From contig JAJZBZ010000007.1 in assembly GCA_021846275.1 (NCBI GenBank), positions 1-64,000 on the forward strand: 64,000 bases of DNA. Direction: 5' to 3'. The notes beneath the pieces are model-generated. The model had not been told where the DNA came from. It did no database searches and worked only from the letters and a program-made list of their open reading frames with translations. Position 1 is the stretch's first letter; every line of letters begins with the position of its first letter. This DNA comes from Acidobacteriota bacterium. GTDB lineage: Bacteria > Acidobacteriota > Terriglobia > Terriglobales > Acidobacteriaceae. A program made the translations under genes and the position numbers. Shown in pieces: positions 26,763 to 38,891 of the stretch.

Positions 26763-28936
26763 ACATCCTCACCACATGGCTGCGCGCCCTGCTTCCGGAA
26801 CTCACCGTCACCGACGCCCAGCTTGGCGAAGACCTCACCCTGCGCGGCATCGCCGTCGAAGGCATTCACGATCTCGGATCGGGCAACGGCTCGCTCTTCG
26901 AGATGGACATCACCACCAACCGCGTCGACGCGATGAACCACTACGGCGTCGCGCGCGAAGCGGCAACCATCTACGGACTCACGCTCGCGCCCGGTGCGGC
27001 GCCGCTGCCCGCCGCACATCCGGCTGCCGCGCCGTTCCCCGTGCGCATCGAAGCCGAAGACGCCTGCGGACGATTCACCGCGCGCGTGCTGCGCCAGATA
27101 AAGATCGCGCCCACATCTTCGGTCAACGGTCCCATCAGCAGCTTCGCCTCGCGCATGTTCACGCTGCTCGAGCAGAAACAGATTTCCAACGCCGTCGATG
27201 CCTCCAACTTCGCCTGGCTCGCCATGGGCCAGCCCACGCACGCCTTCGACCTCGACAAAATCCACGGCGGCATCGTCGTCCGCCGCGCGCGCAAAGGCGA
27301 AACGCTCAAAACTCTCGACGGCGTCGAGCGCGCGCTCGACCCGGAAGACCTCATCGTCGCCGATCACGCCAAACCCCTCGCGCTGGCCGGCGTCATGGGC
27401 GGCTGGGAGACGATGATCACCCCGGCGACGACCAACGTTCTCGTCGAAGCCGCCTGGTTCGATCCCGTCGCCGTCCGCCGCACCGCGCGCCGCCACGGCC
27501 TCCACACCGACGCTTCCCATCGCTTTGAGCGCGGAGCCGACTTTGCCGCCGCCCCGCTCGCCTCGGCCATCGTCTCCGCGCTGCTGCTCGAAAACGGCGG
27601 CCACTGCGAGGGCGACCTCGTCGATCTCCAGATTCCCGCCATCGCCGCGCGCACCGCTAATCGCCCACCCGTCGCGCTCGCGCTCGCACAGGTCCACCGC
27701 CTGCTCGGGCAGACGCATGACTCCGAAGGGATCGCCACCGCCACCGTCGAATCCATCCTCAGCGGCCTCGGCTGCGGCCTCGTGCCGCAAACCGAAAGCG
27801 GCACCGGCGAAGCCTGGCTCGTCACCCTGCCCAGTTGGCGGCTCGACCTCGAACGCGAGATCGACCTCATCGAGGAGATCGCCCGCGTCCACGGGTACAA
27901 CCGCTTCGCCAACACCCTGCCTGCCTTCAGCGGAGCCGTCGCCGCGCGGCCCGGTGCCGCCGCCGAATCGCTGCTGCGCTTCACGCTCCGCGCGGCTGGC
28001 GTTCATGAGGCCATCGGCAGCACCTTCTGCTCGGCAGACGATGCCGCGCTCACCGAGCCGCAGCCCCGCGCGGCCGTGCCGCTCGAAAACCCGCTCAGCG
28101 CCGAGGCCGGACTGCTGCGCCCGTCGCTCATCCCGTCCATGCTCGCCATGCTCGGCGGCAATCTCCACCGCGACATCGCCGACGTGCGCCTCTTCGAGCT
28201 GGGCACGGTCTTCGCCGACGCCTCGCCGCGCTCAGCCAGCGCCGGCCGCGCCGCGGAACAGCTCATCGAGCGCGTCGAAGAGAGCCTCTCGCTCGCCATC
28301 GGCCTCGCCGGCTCGGTCGCCGAAGATGGCCTCGTCGCCGCGCTCGAGTTGGATTTCTTTCACCTCAAGGGCATCGTCGAGCAGCTCGTCGCCTGCTTCG
28401 CCGCGCAAAGCGTGCTCTTCGATACTTTCCCGTCCGACTGCGCGCTCACTCCCGCCTGGCTCCATCCCTTCCGCTCGGCGCGGCTCTCCGTCAACGGACT
28501 CACCCTCGGCTGGCTCGGCGAGTTGCACCCGCGCGAGGCCGCCGCGCGCAAATTTCGCAGCCGCGTCCTCGTCGCCGAACTGGCCGTCGATCGTCTGCTC
28601 ACCCTTCCGTTGCGCCGACCCGCTCTGCGCGAGCTGTCTCACTTCCAGCCCGTCCGCCGCGATTTCTCGCTGCTTGTGCCAGGCCGCCTCTGCTGGGCCG
28701 ATCTCGACCGCGCCATCGCGGCGCTTGGCATTCCAGAGATTCTCGACTGGCGTCTGCGCGAAATCCTCGCCACCGGCCCCGGCATTCCCGCCGACCACCA
28801 GGCGCTGCTCGTCAGCATCACCTTCCAGGCCGCAGACCGTACCCTCCGCGACGACGAGTTGCAAGCCTTCACCGCAGCCATCCTCGCCGCCACGGAACGC
28901 CTCGGCATTCGCCTGCGAGCGTCGGGTACTCAGTAG
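26759..28936 (+). CDS. pheT: Phenylalanyl-tRNA synthetase beta subunit, lacking the N-terminal tRNA-binding domain
   Basis: A 725-residue beta subunit. After about 35 residues (WLRALLPELTVTDAQL) it passes from IAVEGIHDLGSG directly to LFEMDITTNRVDAMNHYGVA. In E. coli PheT about 110 residues of EMAP-type (OB-fold) tRNA-binding domain separate these blocks, so that domain is absent. The B3/B4 editing domain (VDASNFAWLAMGQPTHAFDLDK and GVMGGWETMITPATT), the catalytic-like core (HRFERGADF; DIADVRLFELGTVF) and the C-terminal ferredoxin-fold anticodon-binding domain (FQPVRRDFSLLVP) are all present. The stop codon is embedded in a short GTCAG repeat remnant at about 28930-28957. Confidence 0.95.
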
Positions 28937-29034
28937 TCAGCAGTCAGCCGTCAGGGATTATGCGTCAGAGATCAGGAATTGACAACGGATGATTTACCTC
29001 TCACAACTGTCCCAGCCAGAACGCCAATCGGAGT

Positions 29035-29433
29035 ATGCTGCTGAAGATGGATTCTTTTGAAGCAAAGTTTTCCGTGAACCCCGCCTTCGCTGCGCTTGAA
29101 GAGCGTGTCCTGCGCGCCGTCGAGGCCGTCACCGCCGAGCGGGACCATCGCCGCGAAGCGGAGGCCCGCGCTGCGACAGCCGAAGCCCGCGTCGCCGCAG
29201 CCGAAACCCGCTGCGCCGCGCTCGAAGTCGATCTCGCCGCCGCCGCTCCCGAGCGCGAACAGCAGCAGCGCGAACTCGCCGCCCTGCGCAGCGAAATCGC
29301 CCTCCAGCGCGCCGAGCGCGAGCGCATTCTGGAGCGCGTCGACCGCATGCTGCGCCAGTTGGACGCACTCGAAGCCCGCTCGTCCGCCGACTCCACCACC
29401 GAAGGATCACCCGATGCCCACACCAATGGATGA
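29035..29433 (+). CDS. Small coiled-coil protein upstream of zapA
   Basis: A 132-residue protein that is almost entirely coiled coil: heptads rich in Ala, Glu and Arg from about residue 18 to 115 (for example RREAEARAATAEARVAAAE), followed by a Ser/Thr-rich tail. No catalytic motif or membrane segment. A second in-frame ATG at 29047 (MDSFEAKF) is an alternative start. Its 3' end overlaps zapA by 20 bp, so the two are probably co-translated. By position and shape it may be a partner of ZapA in Z-ring assembly, similar in logic to ZapB, but there is no sequence evidence of homology beyond coiled-coil character. Confidence 0.75.
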   Translation: MLLKMDSFEAKFSVNPAFAALEERVLRAVEAVTAERDHRREAEARAATAEARVAAAETRCAALEVDLAAAAPEREQQQRELAALRSEIALQRAERERILERVDRMLRQLDALEARSSADSTTEGSPDAHTNG

Positions 29434-29770
29434 GTCCAGTTTCGTCACCGTGGAAATCTATGGCCAGACCTACCATCTGGCAGGCGACAATCTGGATCGC
29501 GTCCGCCAGCTCGCCGCCCGCGTCGATGAGCAGATGCGCGCCGTGGCCCAGCAGGGTCGCACCGTCGATTCGCTGCGCGTGGCCGTACTGGCCGCTCTAA
29601 ATCTGGCCGACACGCTCGCCCGCGCCGAAGATCGCCTGGCCGCCCTGCAATCGAGCGCCACGCAGTCTGGCGACCCGGCCCATACGGCCATCAGCTTCGA
29701 AGCGCGTGAACTGGAAGCCCGCGCCCGCCGTCTGGCCGATGCTCTGGACCGTGTGCTGGCCGCAAGCTGA
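29414..29770 (+). CDS. zapA: Cell division protein ZapA
   Basis: A 118-residue ZapA. GAAGGA seven bases before ATG 29414 supports the start, inside the previous gene. The N-terminal domain has FVTVEIYGQTYHLAGDNLDR, then RQLAARVDEQMRAVAQQG; a helix with VAVLAALNLADTLARAEDRL leads to a C-terminal coiled coil. ZapA binds and bundles FtsZ polymers at mid-cell. A pheS-pheT-zapA arrangement is known from other bacteria. The roughly 275 bp after the stop contain no protein gene; a short GCCT-TCGGG-AGGC hairpin followed by TTTT near 29865-29893 may end a transcript. Confidence 0.9.
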   Translation: MPTPMDESSFVTVEIYGQTYHLAGDNLDRVRQLAARVDEQMRAVAQQGRTVDSLRVAVLAALNLADTLARAEDRLAALQSSATQSGDPAHTAISFEARELEARARRLADALDRVLAAS

Positions 29771-30045
29771 GCTTCAGTTGCCAGCAGTCTGATACCTGTT
29801 GATACCTGAGATCGAGATCAGCGATCCGAGCTACGTAGGCGGCGGTGGAACATTCAGGGAGTGAAGCCTTCGGGAGGCCGGTTACCTTTTATATACCAAT
29901 CAGTAACTCACGTCCGTCATTCAGCAAGATTGAGTAGTTGGTAAACGGAATAAAAATCATAGACTTAGTGTTTGCTCCCGCCTATTCTGACCGTGCGATA
30001 GAAATTCGTTTCTGTCAATACCAATTTTGTGGGAGTGACTACTTT

Positions 30046-30186
30046 ATGAACAAGATCGTCCGCATCGCCGCCCTCGCCGCCGTCGTCGGCACTGCCCTCC
30101 TCAGCTACTCCCTCCCGCAGTCGAAGTCGGCGAAGTTTATTCTACCGACGCCGTGCCCTATTCCAGGCATGACCACCGGCAAGTAA
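30046..30186 (+). CDS. 46-residue exported peptide, unknown
   Basis: ATG 30046 follows GGGAG at about 10 bases. The product starts MNKIVRIAALAAVVGTALLS, a short basic N-terminus and hydrophobic helix typical of a signal peptide, and leaves a small tail SLPQSKSAKFILPTPCPIP then GMTTGK, with a single Cys between prolines. A UUCG-loop hairpin (AGAAA/TTTCT, 30000-30013) lies in the leader. The region is clearly more AT-rich than its surroundings. It is followed 105 bp later by a seven-helix membrane protein gene on the same strand. A secreted signal or small periplasmic peptide is possible. I do not recognise it. Confidence 0.55.
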   Translation: MNKIVRIAALAAVVGTALLSYSLPQSKSAKFILPTPCPIPGMTTGK

Positions 30187-30203
30187 AGCAACTGCAGCTT
30201 CTA

Positions 30204-30219
30204 CATACAAAGTTGTATG
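30204..30219. promoter_or_regulatory. Palindrome and possible -10 element before the seven-helix gene
   Basis: CATACAAAGTTGTATG is a perfect seven-base inverted repeat around AG, in an AT-rich gap, about 70 bp before the gene at 30292. A TATTAT at 30261-30266 could be its -10 hexamer; no good -35 is present, which would suit activator dependence. The two-base centre is better explained as a dimeric operator than as an RNA hairpin. Confidence 0.4.
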
Positions 30220-30291
30220 AGCAAATTTTAAATTCCCCGTCGTCAGTCCGGTTTTGGCGGTATTATATGGCTATCCGTTAAGAGGGTAGCC

Positions 30292-31167
30292 ATGCTTCAT
30301 TTATTAGTTCAATACGCAGCTATAGAAGTGGACATTGCGATAATGGCAGCGGTTTCCGTCGTTTTTCGCTCGGGGACGCTTCGCTTCTTGTGGAGATCTG
30401 TTTCGGATTTTGCTGTCGTAAAGTCGGTCGGCGAAACGATAATGCTTCTGTTGTTGATGACTTCAGCGCAGATGCTGCCTCAGACGTTCAAGGTCAGTTA
30501 TTTCATTGCCTTTTATGGGATGTTTATCGCCCTTACATTGCTTACGCTCCGTATCTATTACCAGATTTACATAAGGGCAACAGTGCCTTTTCAGGGTTTT
30601 GCAAAGTGGGGCAAGTCGATTTTTGCACTTGTAATCCTCACGATGGCCATCATGACTCTCATGACGTTCGGCCAGATCAATGCGGGAGCAGACGTCTTGA
30701 CGCGAGCAGGAATTAACTTTTTGCGTGCTGTCAATACGGTCGATTTTTGCTTTGTCGCATTTCTTTGCTACCTGATCCGCGCGATGGGTATGCCTTTGCG
30801 TGGCAAAGTCTTTGGCGTCATGTTCGGTTTTGCAATTGGAAATTTCGCCAGCTTCCTACAGATGTTGTTCATGCAATTCAATATCAATCCCGGCTTCGTG
30901 GTAACCTTCCTCATCGAGTATTCAAGCGTGGTCTCCGCCCTGATTTGGATCGGCTATGCCTTCCTTCCTGAACCGCTGCCTCGTCCCGTTGCAGTTCCCG
31001 CCGAGTCTCCGGTCTATCGCTGGAGCCAGATTGCGAACGCCCTCGGAGCGAAGACCAGCGTGGCCATGCCGGAGCCGCAGCACAGCTTCTTCCTGGCCGA
31101 TGTGGAGCAGGTGGTGGACAAGGTCTTCACGCGCCACATGCAGGAGTCGCCGGAGTCGAACGGCTGA
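30292..31167 (+). CDS. Seven-helix membrane protein, unknown
   Basis: A 291-residue protein with seven hydrophobic helices at about 4-25, 46-62, 68-92, 108-125, 146-165, 171-193 and 199-225, then a cytoplasmic tail of about 65 residues. The tail contains a Pro-rich linker (EPLPRPVAVPAESP) and a short helical end (FFLADVEQVVDKVFTRHMQE). There is no retinal lysine in helix seven, no transporter signature and no kinase or GGDEF domain. The layout resembles 7TM sensor proteins. The preceding tiny exported peptide and the intervening palindrome suggest they form a unit. A strong terminator follows the gene. GC content is lower than that of its neighbours, compatible with horizontal acquisition. 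Confidence 0.7.
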   Translation: MLHLLVQYAAIEVDIAIMAAVSVVFRSGTLRFLWRSVSDFAVVKSVGETIMLLLLMTSAQMLPQTFKVSYFIAFYGMFIALTLLTLRIYYQIYIRATVPFQGFAKWGKSIFALVILTMAIMTLMTFGQINAGADVLTRAGINFLRAVNTVDFCFVAFLCYLIRAMGMPLRGKVFGVMFGFAIGNFASFLQMLFMQFNINPGFVVTFLIEYSSVVSALIWIGYAFLPEPLPRPVAVPAESPVYRWSQIANALGAKTSVAMPEPQHSFFLADVEQVVDKVFTRHMQESPESNG

Positions 31168-31200
31168 ATCATCTTTCGCAGGACAGTGAATCTTCCGCCC

Positions 31201-31240
31201 GCGGCTGAGTGATGTTCCCGGAGGAACATCACTCAGCCGC
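31201..31240 (+). terminator. Terminator-like hairpin, 18-bp perfect stem
   Basis: GCGGCTGAGTGATGTTCC at 31201-31218 pairs perfectly with 31223-31240 around the loop CGGA and is followed by AAGTGTTTTAG. It lies 33 bp after the stop of the seven-helix gene and faces the convergent transporter gene, so it may serve both strands. Confidence 0.75.
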
Positions 31241-31304
31241 AAGTGTTTTAGCCGCAATCCCCGCTGCGCTCCTGACGACTGACTCCTGACCCTCTACTAC
31301 TGGC

Positions 31305-32216
31305 TCACGCTCCCTCGGTCAGCGCTGTTGCGGCTCCGTGTGTGCGCATGGCGATGTATAACCCCGAGGCCAGGATCACGAAGCCGCCCGCGAGCACGTA
31401 TCCGCCGGGCAGGATGCGCCAGACGAGCCAGGTGACGAGGGTTCCCGTAATCAGTTGGGTGTAGTGGTACTGCGAAACTGTCGCAGCCGACGTGTGCTTG
31501 ACCGCGACGTAAAAGCAGAGCGTGCCGAGCGCACAGAAAAATCCCATCGCAGCCAGACCCACGGCCAGCTTCGTCGTCAGCGGCTGCCAGCCCCACACGC
31601 CCATCCACACGAGGCCCACGGCGCAGGTGACCAGGCCAGAGAAAAACGCCAGGCTCTCCGGCTGCTCGGTGCGCGTGAGCACGCGCGACCAGACCATGTT
31701 GGTGGAAAAGCAAAGGACGCAGACGGCGCAGGCCGCAACGCCGGTCCAGTCCCAGTCGCCGGTGCTCGTGGCGCTCCACGGGTGTACGGCGAGCACGACG
31801 CCGCTGAATCCTGCCGCGATGGCCGTCGCCTTGCGCCAGGGCAATCCCTCGCCGAGGACCGTGGCCGAGAGCAGCGAGATGAGCATCGGCGCGGTGAAGA
31901 TGAGGATGTAAAAGAGCGTCAGCGTGAGGTGGCGCAGCGCGATGACGACGCAGACGTTGTTGGCCATGTCCAGGCATGCGCGCAGAAGTTGCAGTTTCAG
32001 GCGATGGGGCCGCAGCCGCCCTGACTCGCCGCGCAAAGCCATCCAGCCTCCAAGAAAAATAGCCATGCCGAGGCCGAGGAAGGCGACCATCTCGTAGGCG
32101 GGCATCCCGGACTGGCCGACCAGCTTGATCGAACTGTCGGCCAGCACCCAGAAGGTGAATCCGGCAAGAGCGTAGCCGATCGCGCCCAGTTCCGAGACCG
32201 TCGTGCGCTTGTTCAT
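31305..32216 (-). CDS. EamA-family drug/metabolite transporter
   Basis: A 303-residue membrane protein with ten helices in two EamA repeats: FTFWVLADSSIKLVGQSGMP near the start, and IFTAPMLISLLSATVLGEGL ending the first repeat; SQYHYTQLITGTLVTWLV belongs to the last helices. The order of charged residues (an Asp in helix one, RACLDMANNVCVVIALRHL at helix four) is that of the RhaT/S-adenosylmethionine-like branch of EamA proteins, but substrate is not known. The gene starts 25 bp after the gyrB stop on the same strand and could be read from the gyrB promoter. Confidence 0.85.
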   Translation of the reverse strand: MNKRTTVSELGAIGYALAGFTFWVLADSSIKLVGQSGMPAYEMVAFLGLGMAIFLGGWMALRGESGRLRPHRLKLQLLRACLDMANNVCVVIALRHLTLTLFYILIFTAPMLISLLSATVLGEGLPWRKATAIAAGFSGVVLAVHPWSATSTGDWDWTGVAACAVCVLCFSTNMVWSRVLTRTEQPESLAFFSGLVTCAVGLVWMGVWGWQPLTTKLAVGLAAMGFFCALGTLCFYVAVKHTSAATVSQYHYTQLITGTLVTWLVWRILPGGYVLAGGFVILASGLYIAMRTHGAATALTEGA

Positions 32217-32241
32217 GCTGGCTTCGCGATCTGCTCGGCGC

Positions 32242-34857
<2,616 letters not shown>

Positions 34858-34925
34858 CTACGGAAATCCGCCGCGAAAACGCGCTCCAACGCAGAGAAAA
34901 CTTTGCCATTTACACCTCAATTTTA

Positions 34926-35990
34926 CCACGGCATTGCATGCAGGCATTGCATGCAGCGGACGCGCGCTTTGCGCGCCACCACCATTTGTGGCCGCTCCCG
35001 CTGGTCGGCATTGCATGCAGCAGCCGCGCGCTTTGCGCGCCACGGACAGTTGTTACCGCTTCCGATGGTCGCGGACTGGCGCTTGCTGAAGCTGAAGCAA
35101 AAAGCGAAAGCAGATTCCCTTCGGGAATGACAACAAAAAAGCAAAAACAACAGCAAAGGCAAAAACAACAGCAGGAGCAAAGGCAAGAGCGAGGTTTTTA
35201 CTGACCACTGACGACTGACCACTGACGGCTCTGAAGCAGATTCCCTTTGGGAATGAGCATTGCATGCAGCAGACGCGCGGACGCGCCTTGCCGCTCCCGC
35301 TGGTTGCGGGCTGGCGTTTAGATTTCTGTGAAGGGACGGGAGCGATAGTTTTGAGCTAATAGTCTATTATTCAATTGTTTGGGCGGGTTTTTGACGGGTT
35401 ACTGGTTTACTATTAACCCGGTTACCCCCCCAGGGGGGTGGTATTTATTTTCTTGCCAACGAACTTTTGGCGAAACGATTACTGGTTGGTAATCCTTTGC
35501 GCCTACCCTGAACACTGCGCCGGAACGCTGTGCCGGGTGAGTGAAGGACAGTATGGCACAGATGGGAATAATTGCATGCCACGGGATGAGTGGTCAGGGG
35601 TCAGTCGTCAGGGATGGGCGGTGGAGGGTGACGGGAAAGCAAGAACAAAAGCAAAAGCAGATTCCCTTCGGGAATGACAACAAAAATACAACAGCAAGAG
35701 CAACGGCAACAGCAAGAGCAAGGGCAACAGCAAAAGCAACGGCAGGGGCTTTGCTGACGACTGACGGCTGACGACTGACGACTGACGACTGACGACTCAG
35801 AAGCAGATTCCCTGCGGGAATGACAACAAGAAAAGCAAAGGCAAGGGCAACGGCAACAGCAAAGGCAAGAGCAACGGCAAAAGCAACGGCAAGGGCAGCG
35901 GCAAAAGCAAGGACGGCGCTGGCATCTGCTTTTCCCACCCACGCGAAGCCTGGATGGGGCAGCCGGGCTGGTGGAGGGTGATGGATTGAT
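34926..35990. repeat. Mosaic intergenic repeat, arm B of the long inverted repeat
   Basis: The reverse complement matches arm A in the same module order: hairpins ATTCCC...GGGAAT at 35114, 35240, 35661 and 35807; GTCAG-type heptamers (seen here as GACGACT) at about 35204-35228, 35590-35615 and 35755-35800; GCYNTT hexamers (as AAYRGC-like text) at 35130-35190 and 35680-35930; the palindrome core at about 35340-35580; and two GCGCGCTTTGCGCGC blocks at 34960-35045. The left end has one more GCATTGCATGC unit than arm A. The outer end, about 35910-35990, contains CCCACCCACGCGAAGCCTGG, also present in the short copy at 53.2 kb. No gene is supported between 34792 and 36066. Confidence 0.92.
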
Positions 35991-36003
35991 GGAGGGTGAA
36001 GGG

Positions 36004-36042
36004 AAAAGGAAAACCCGGCGCGGGAGTGGTCCCGCGCCGGGT
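36004..36042 (-). terminator. Rho-independent terminator after rplT
   Basis: A perfect 13-bp stem (ACCCGGCGCGGGA at 36013-36025 with 36030-36042) and loop GTGG. The A-rich AAAAGGAAA at its left is the U tract on the minus strand. It begins 24 bp after the rplT stop. Confidence 0.85.
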
Positions 36043-36066
36043 CTGGTTTTCGCCGAGGACGGCGTG

Positions 36067-36441
36067 TTAGCTGGCGGTGGTGGCGGTGGCCAGGGCGGCG
36101 CGGGCCTGCTGAACAAGGCTGGTGAAGCCGGCGGCGTCCTGGACGGCGATGTCGGCCAGCATCTTGCGGTCCAGCTCGATGCCGGCCTTGCGCAGGCCGT
36201 TGATGAGCTGGGAGTAGCTGAAGTTGTTCAGCTTGGCGGCGGCCGAGATGCGGACGATCCAGAGGGAGCGGAACTGGCGCTTCTTCTGGCGGCGACCGAT
36301 GTAGGCGAACTTGAGTCCGCGCTCGACGGCTTCCTGAGCGGCCTGGTAGAGCTTGGATTTGGTGAGGAAGTAGCCGCTGGCCCGTTTCAGGATTTTCTTG
36401 CGGCGATCATGTCGTTTGGTTCCACGTTTGACGCGAGGCAT
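36067..36441 (-). CDS. rplT: 50S ribosomal protein L20
   Basis: A 124-residue L20 beginning [20 protein letters not shown], with the conserved [20 protein letters not shown] and [20 protein letters not shown] segments and the C-terminal [20 protein letters not shown]-like region. L20 binds 23S rRNA early in 50S assembly and in some bacteria represses its own operon through the mRNA leader. It follows rpmI by 190 bp, a longer gap than usual. Upstream in-frame sequence beyond ATG 36441 is not L20-like. Confidence 0.97.
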   Translation of the reverse strand: MPRVKRGTKRHDRRKKILKRASGYFLTKSKLYQAAQEAVERGLKFAYIGRRQKKRQFRSLWIVRISAAAKLNNFSYSQLINGLRKAGIELDRKMLADIAVQDAAGFTSLVQQARAALATATTAS

Positions 36442-36632
36442 TTGAGTTGCTCCTTTTTTGCGTTTGGTTCTGCGGCTGGAGGCAGGAGGCGCAGGGGAAA
36501 ATCCTGCGCTGACCTCTTCACACGCTTGTCTTGCCTGGGATCGCCCGGCTGGGATTTTCGTCCCGGACCGTGGGGGCCGTGCAACGCATTGGCTGGCCCT
36601 TGCCCGGCGGCTGGTGAGAGCCGCGGACTGTT

Positions 36633-36830
36633 TCAGGCGTAGGGGATCATGCGGGCCACTTTGTCGTGGTCGGCATCGGAGACCAGAAGGGTTTTGCTGA
36701 GCTTGGCCTTGGTCTTGGGCAGCTTCGACGTGAGGATGTGGCGCATCTTGGACTGTCGGCGGGTGATTTTGCCGCTGCCGGTCTTTGCGAAGCGCTTGGC
36801 CGCGCCGGAGTGAGTTTTGAGTTTCGGCAT
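36633..36830 (-). CDS. rpmI: 50S ribosomal protein L35
   Basis: A 65-residue L35: [20 protein letters not shown], then [16 protein letters not shown] and the C-terminal VARMIPYA. The length and motifs are standard. In most bacteria infC lies immediately upstream on the same transcript. Here the nearest upstream gene is a secreted esterase whose stop is 234 bp away, and infC is about 4.5 kb away, so rpmI-rplT must have a promoter in this gap or be read through from the hydrolase genes. Confidence 0.96.
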   Translation of the reverse strand: MPKLKTHSGAAKRFAKTGSGKITRRQSKMRHILTSKLPKTKAKLSKTLLVSDADHDKVARMIPYA

Positions 36831-37064
36831 GTTTTTCTCGTGTCTCGGCTGGATTCGGAGGCCGCGCCAGACCGTGGGGTCGGGCGAAGGCTGGAGCAGC
36901 CGGGGTGATTCCGCTTGCGGGGCGACAAAGAAAGCCTGCGCGCCGGGCGGACTCAATTAGTATACCGCAGGTGGAATTTCCGCGCCACGGGGTTGTTTGT
37001 CGCCGCACAGGCGAGCGGCAGGAGCGATTTCGAGCTGTCGGGACGGCTGACCACTGTGCGCGTC

Positions 37065-38873
37065 TCAGGGTTGGGCGGGCAGGTCTGGGAGTCGGTGGCG
37101 GAGTTCGGAGTAAAAGAGCGCGAGGTCGCGGACGCGCGGGAGTGGCTCCGGGCTGAAGCGCGTGCCGAGTTGCTGGCAGTTGTTGCGGTCGGTCGTGAAG
37201 GCGGACCAGGCGGGCAGGCCGAAAGCGCGATGGGAAGCGGGATTGCGTCCGTTGGGGTCGCCGGTCTGGATGAATCGGCTCCAGTAGGCGATGAGGGTGC
37301 GCGAGAGTGCGGCGTCGGCGGGCTGACGGACCCAGCTTTTCCAGTAACGGCGGCTGAGGAACATGAGTTCCTCGCTGTGGAAGGCTCCGAGCGGGGCGAA
37401 CGGGCCGGTGCCGACGTAGTTGAAGCGGTAGAGCCAGGCGGGCTGGCCGGCGCGCACGGTGTCTCGCGCGAGGAGCCAGGCGCTGAAGGCGAAGTCGTAG
37501 TCGCTGTACATCTGGTTGAAGACGCGGAGCACGTCAGCGGAGGATGCCCTGGTTGGAACCGGGTAGGCGGCGAAGAGTTGGGCGGCGAGCGCGGAGCCGA
37601 ATTTGCGTTCGAGCCAGGCGCGGTAATCGGCCTGGGTTTTGGGTCGGCTGGAGGTGCCGCCGACGAGTGGGCTGGCGAAGATGGAGACCTCGTTTTCGTT
37701 GGTGCCGAGGAGGACCGGGATGGGCGACTGCTGGCCGCGGGCGAAGGTGAGCGCGGGCTGCTGGGTGAGGACGCGCTGGTCGATCATGGGTTCGAGGTCG
37801 AGGCGGTCGTCGCTGGCGGCGGCGGAGAGGATGCGCGAGGCGGGGATGGCGCGGAGGGTTGCAAGCGCGTGGGTGCTGGCCTGGGAGTCGGTCTTGGAGT
37901 TGGCCTGGGAGTCGGGTGGGACGCCGAGATCGTGCGCCAGGCGCGCGCCGTTGGCCCTGGCTTCCGGGAGTGTGGGGTAGACGGAATCGACGCAGGTGCC
38001 GCTCTGGAGGATTGCGCCCTGGAAAAGGCCGCGAGCGGCGGGCGAGGCCATGAGGATGCAGACGTCTTCCGAGCCGGAGGATTGGCCGGCGATGGTGACG
38101 CGGCGGGGATCGCCACCGAAGGCGGCGATGTTGCGGCGAACCCAGCGCAGGGCGGCGATCTGGTCGAGGTTGCCGAAGTTGCCGCTGGCTTCGCTTGCGG
38201 CGGGCGCGGCGGGTGGATTGCCGGTGGGTGGTGTGGCTGTCGGCGGGTAGGCGAAGAAGCCGAGCGCGCCGAGGCGGTAGTTGAGGCTGACGATGACGAT
38301 GCCGGTCTCGGCCAGAGGGGATCCGCGCGGCGAGCCGAGAGGAGGCCACTGGCCGGAGCCTTCGACGTTGCCGCCGCCGTGAATCCAGACGAGAACGGGG
38401 AGAGGTTGGGCTGGGTGGAGGTCAGGTGTCCAGACGTTGAGGAAGAGACAGGCTTCGCTGGTGGGCATGGCGCGGATGCCGAGCATCTGAGGCAGCCAGC
38501 CGCTGGGTTTCTGGGGGCAGGCGTGCGACCAGTGGAGCGCCGGGCGCGTGCCGGTCCAGGGTGGGGCGGGCTGGGGCGCGCGCCAGCGGAGGCGACCGAC
38601 GGGCTGGGCGGCGTAGGGGATGCCGAGGAACTGGCCTCCGCGGGGCAGGGTGGCGATGGTGTGGCCGAGCAGGAGGCCGGTGTCGATGCGGACTTCAGGA
38701 TGGGTTTTGGGGTGGGTGGATTCTGACCGGGCTGATGCTGGTGCGCCGATCGCCAGCGAGAGGGCGAAGAGCGCGAGCCAGAGCCGAGCCGCGTGCCGAC
38801 GGGTGGGTGCAATCGTGGCTGCGTTCGTCGTTACGAATCGGCTGGCGAAACGGCTCTGGATTTCGGCTCGCAT
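37065..38873 (-). CDS. Exported type B carboxylesterase
   Basis: A 602-residue alpha/beta-hydrolase of the carboxylesterase/cholinesterase family with an N-terminal signal helix at about 28-48. Motifs: the family opening [16 protein letters not shown], the oxyanion-hole HGGG (155-158), [22 protein letters not shown]-like text, and the nucleophile elbow GQSSG with Ser255, where most family members have GESAG. The acid is probably the Glu in GTNENEVS, and the His lies in AFHSEELMF at about 498. It hydrolyses carboxylic esters; the natural substrate is unknown. The start is 18 bp after the stop of the S9 peptidase gene, so they form a two-gene operon. Confidence 0.88.
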   Translation of the reverse strand: MRAEIQSRFASRFVTTNAATIAPTRRHAARLWLALFALSLAIGAPASARSESTHPKTHPEVRIDTGLLLGHTIATLPRGGQFLGIPYAAQPVGRLRWRAPQPAPPWTGTRPALHWSHACPQKPSGWLPQMLGIRAMPTSEACLFLNVWTPDLHPAQPLPVLVWIHGGGNVEGSGQWPPLGSPRGSPLAETGIVIVSLNYRLGALGFFAYPPTATPPTGNPPAAPAASEASGNFGNLDQIAALRWVRRNIAAFGGDPRRVTIAGQSSGSEDVCILMASPAARGLFQGAILQSGTCVDSVYPTLPEARANGARLAHDLGVPPDSQANSKTDSQASTHALATLRAIPASRILSAAASDDRLDLEPMIDQRVLTQQPALTFARGQQSPIPVLLGTNENEVSIFASPLVGGTSSRPKTQADYRAWLERKFGSALAAQLFAAYPVPTRASSADVLRVFNQMYSDYDFAFSAWLLARDTVRAGQPAWLYRFNYVGTGPFAPLGAFHSEELMFLSRRYWKSWVRQPADAALSRTLIAYWSRFIQTGDPNGRNPASHRAFGLPAWSAFTTDRNNCQQLGTRFSPEPLPRVRDLALFYSELRHRLPDLPAQP

Positions 38874-38891
38874 TGCGGTCGGTGCGCTGGG

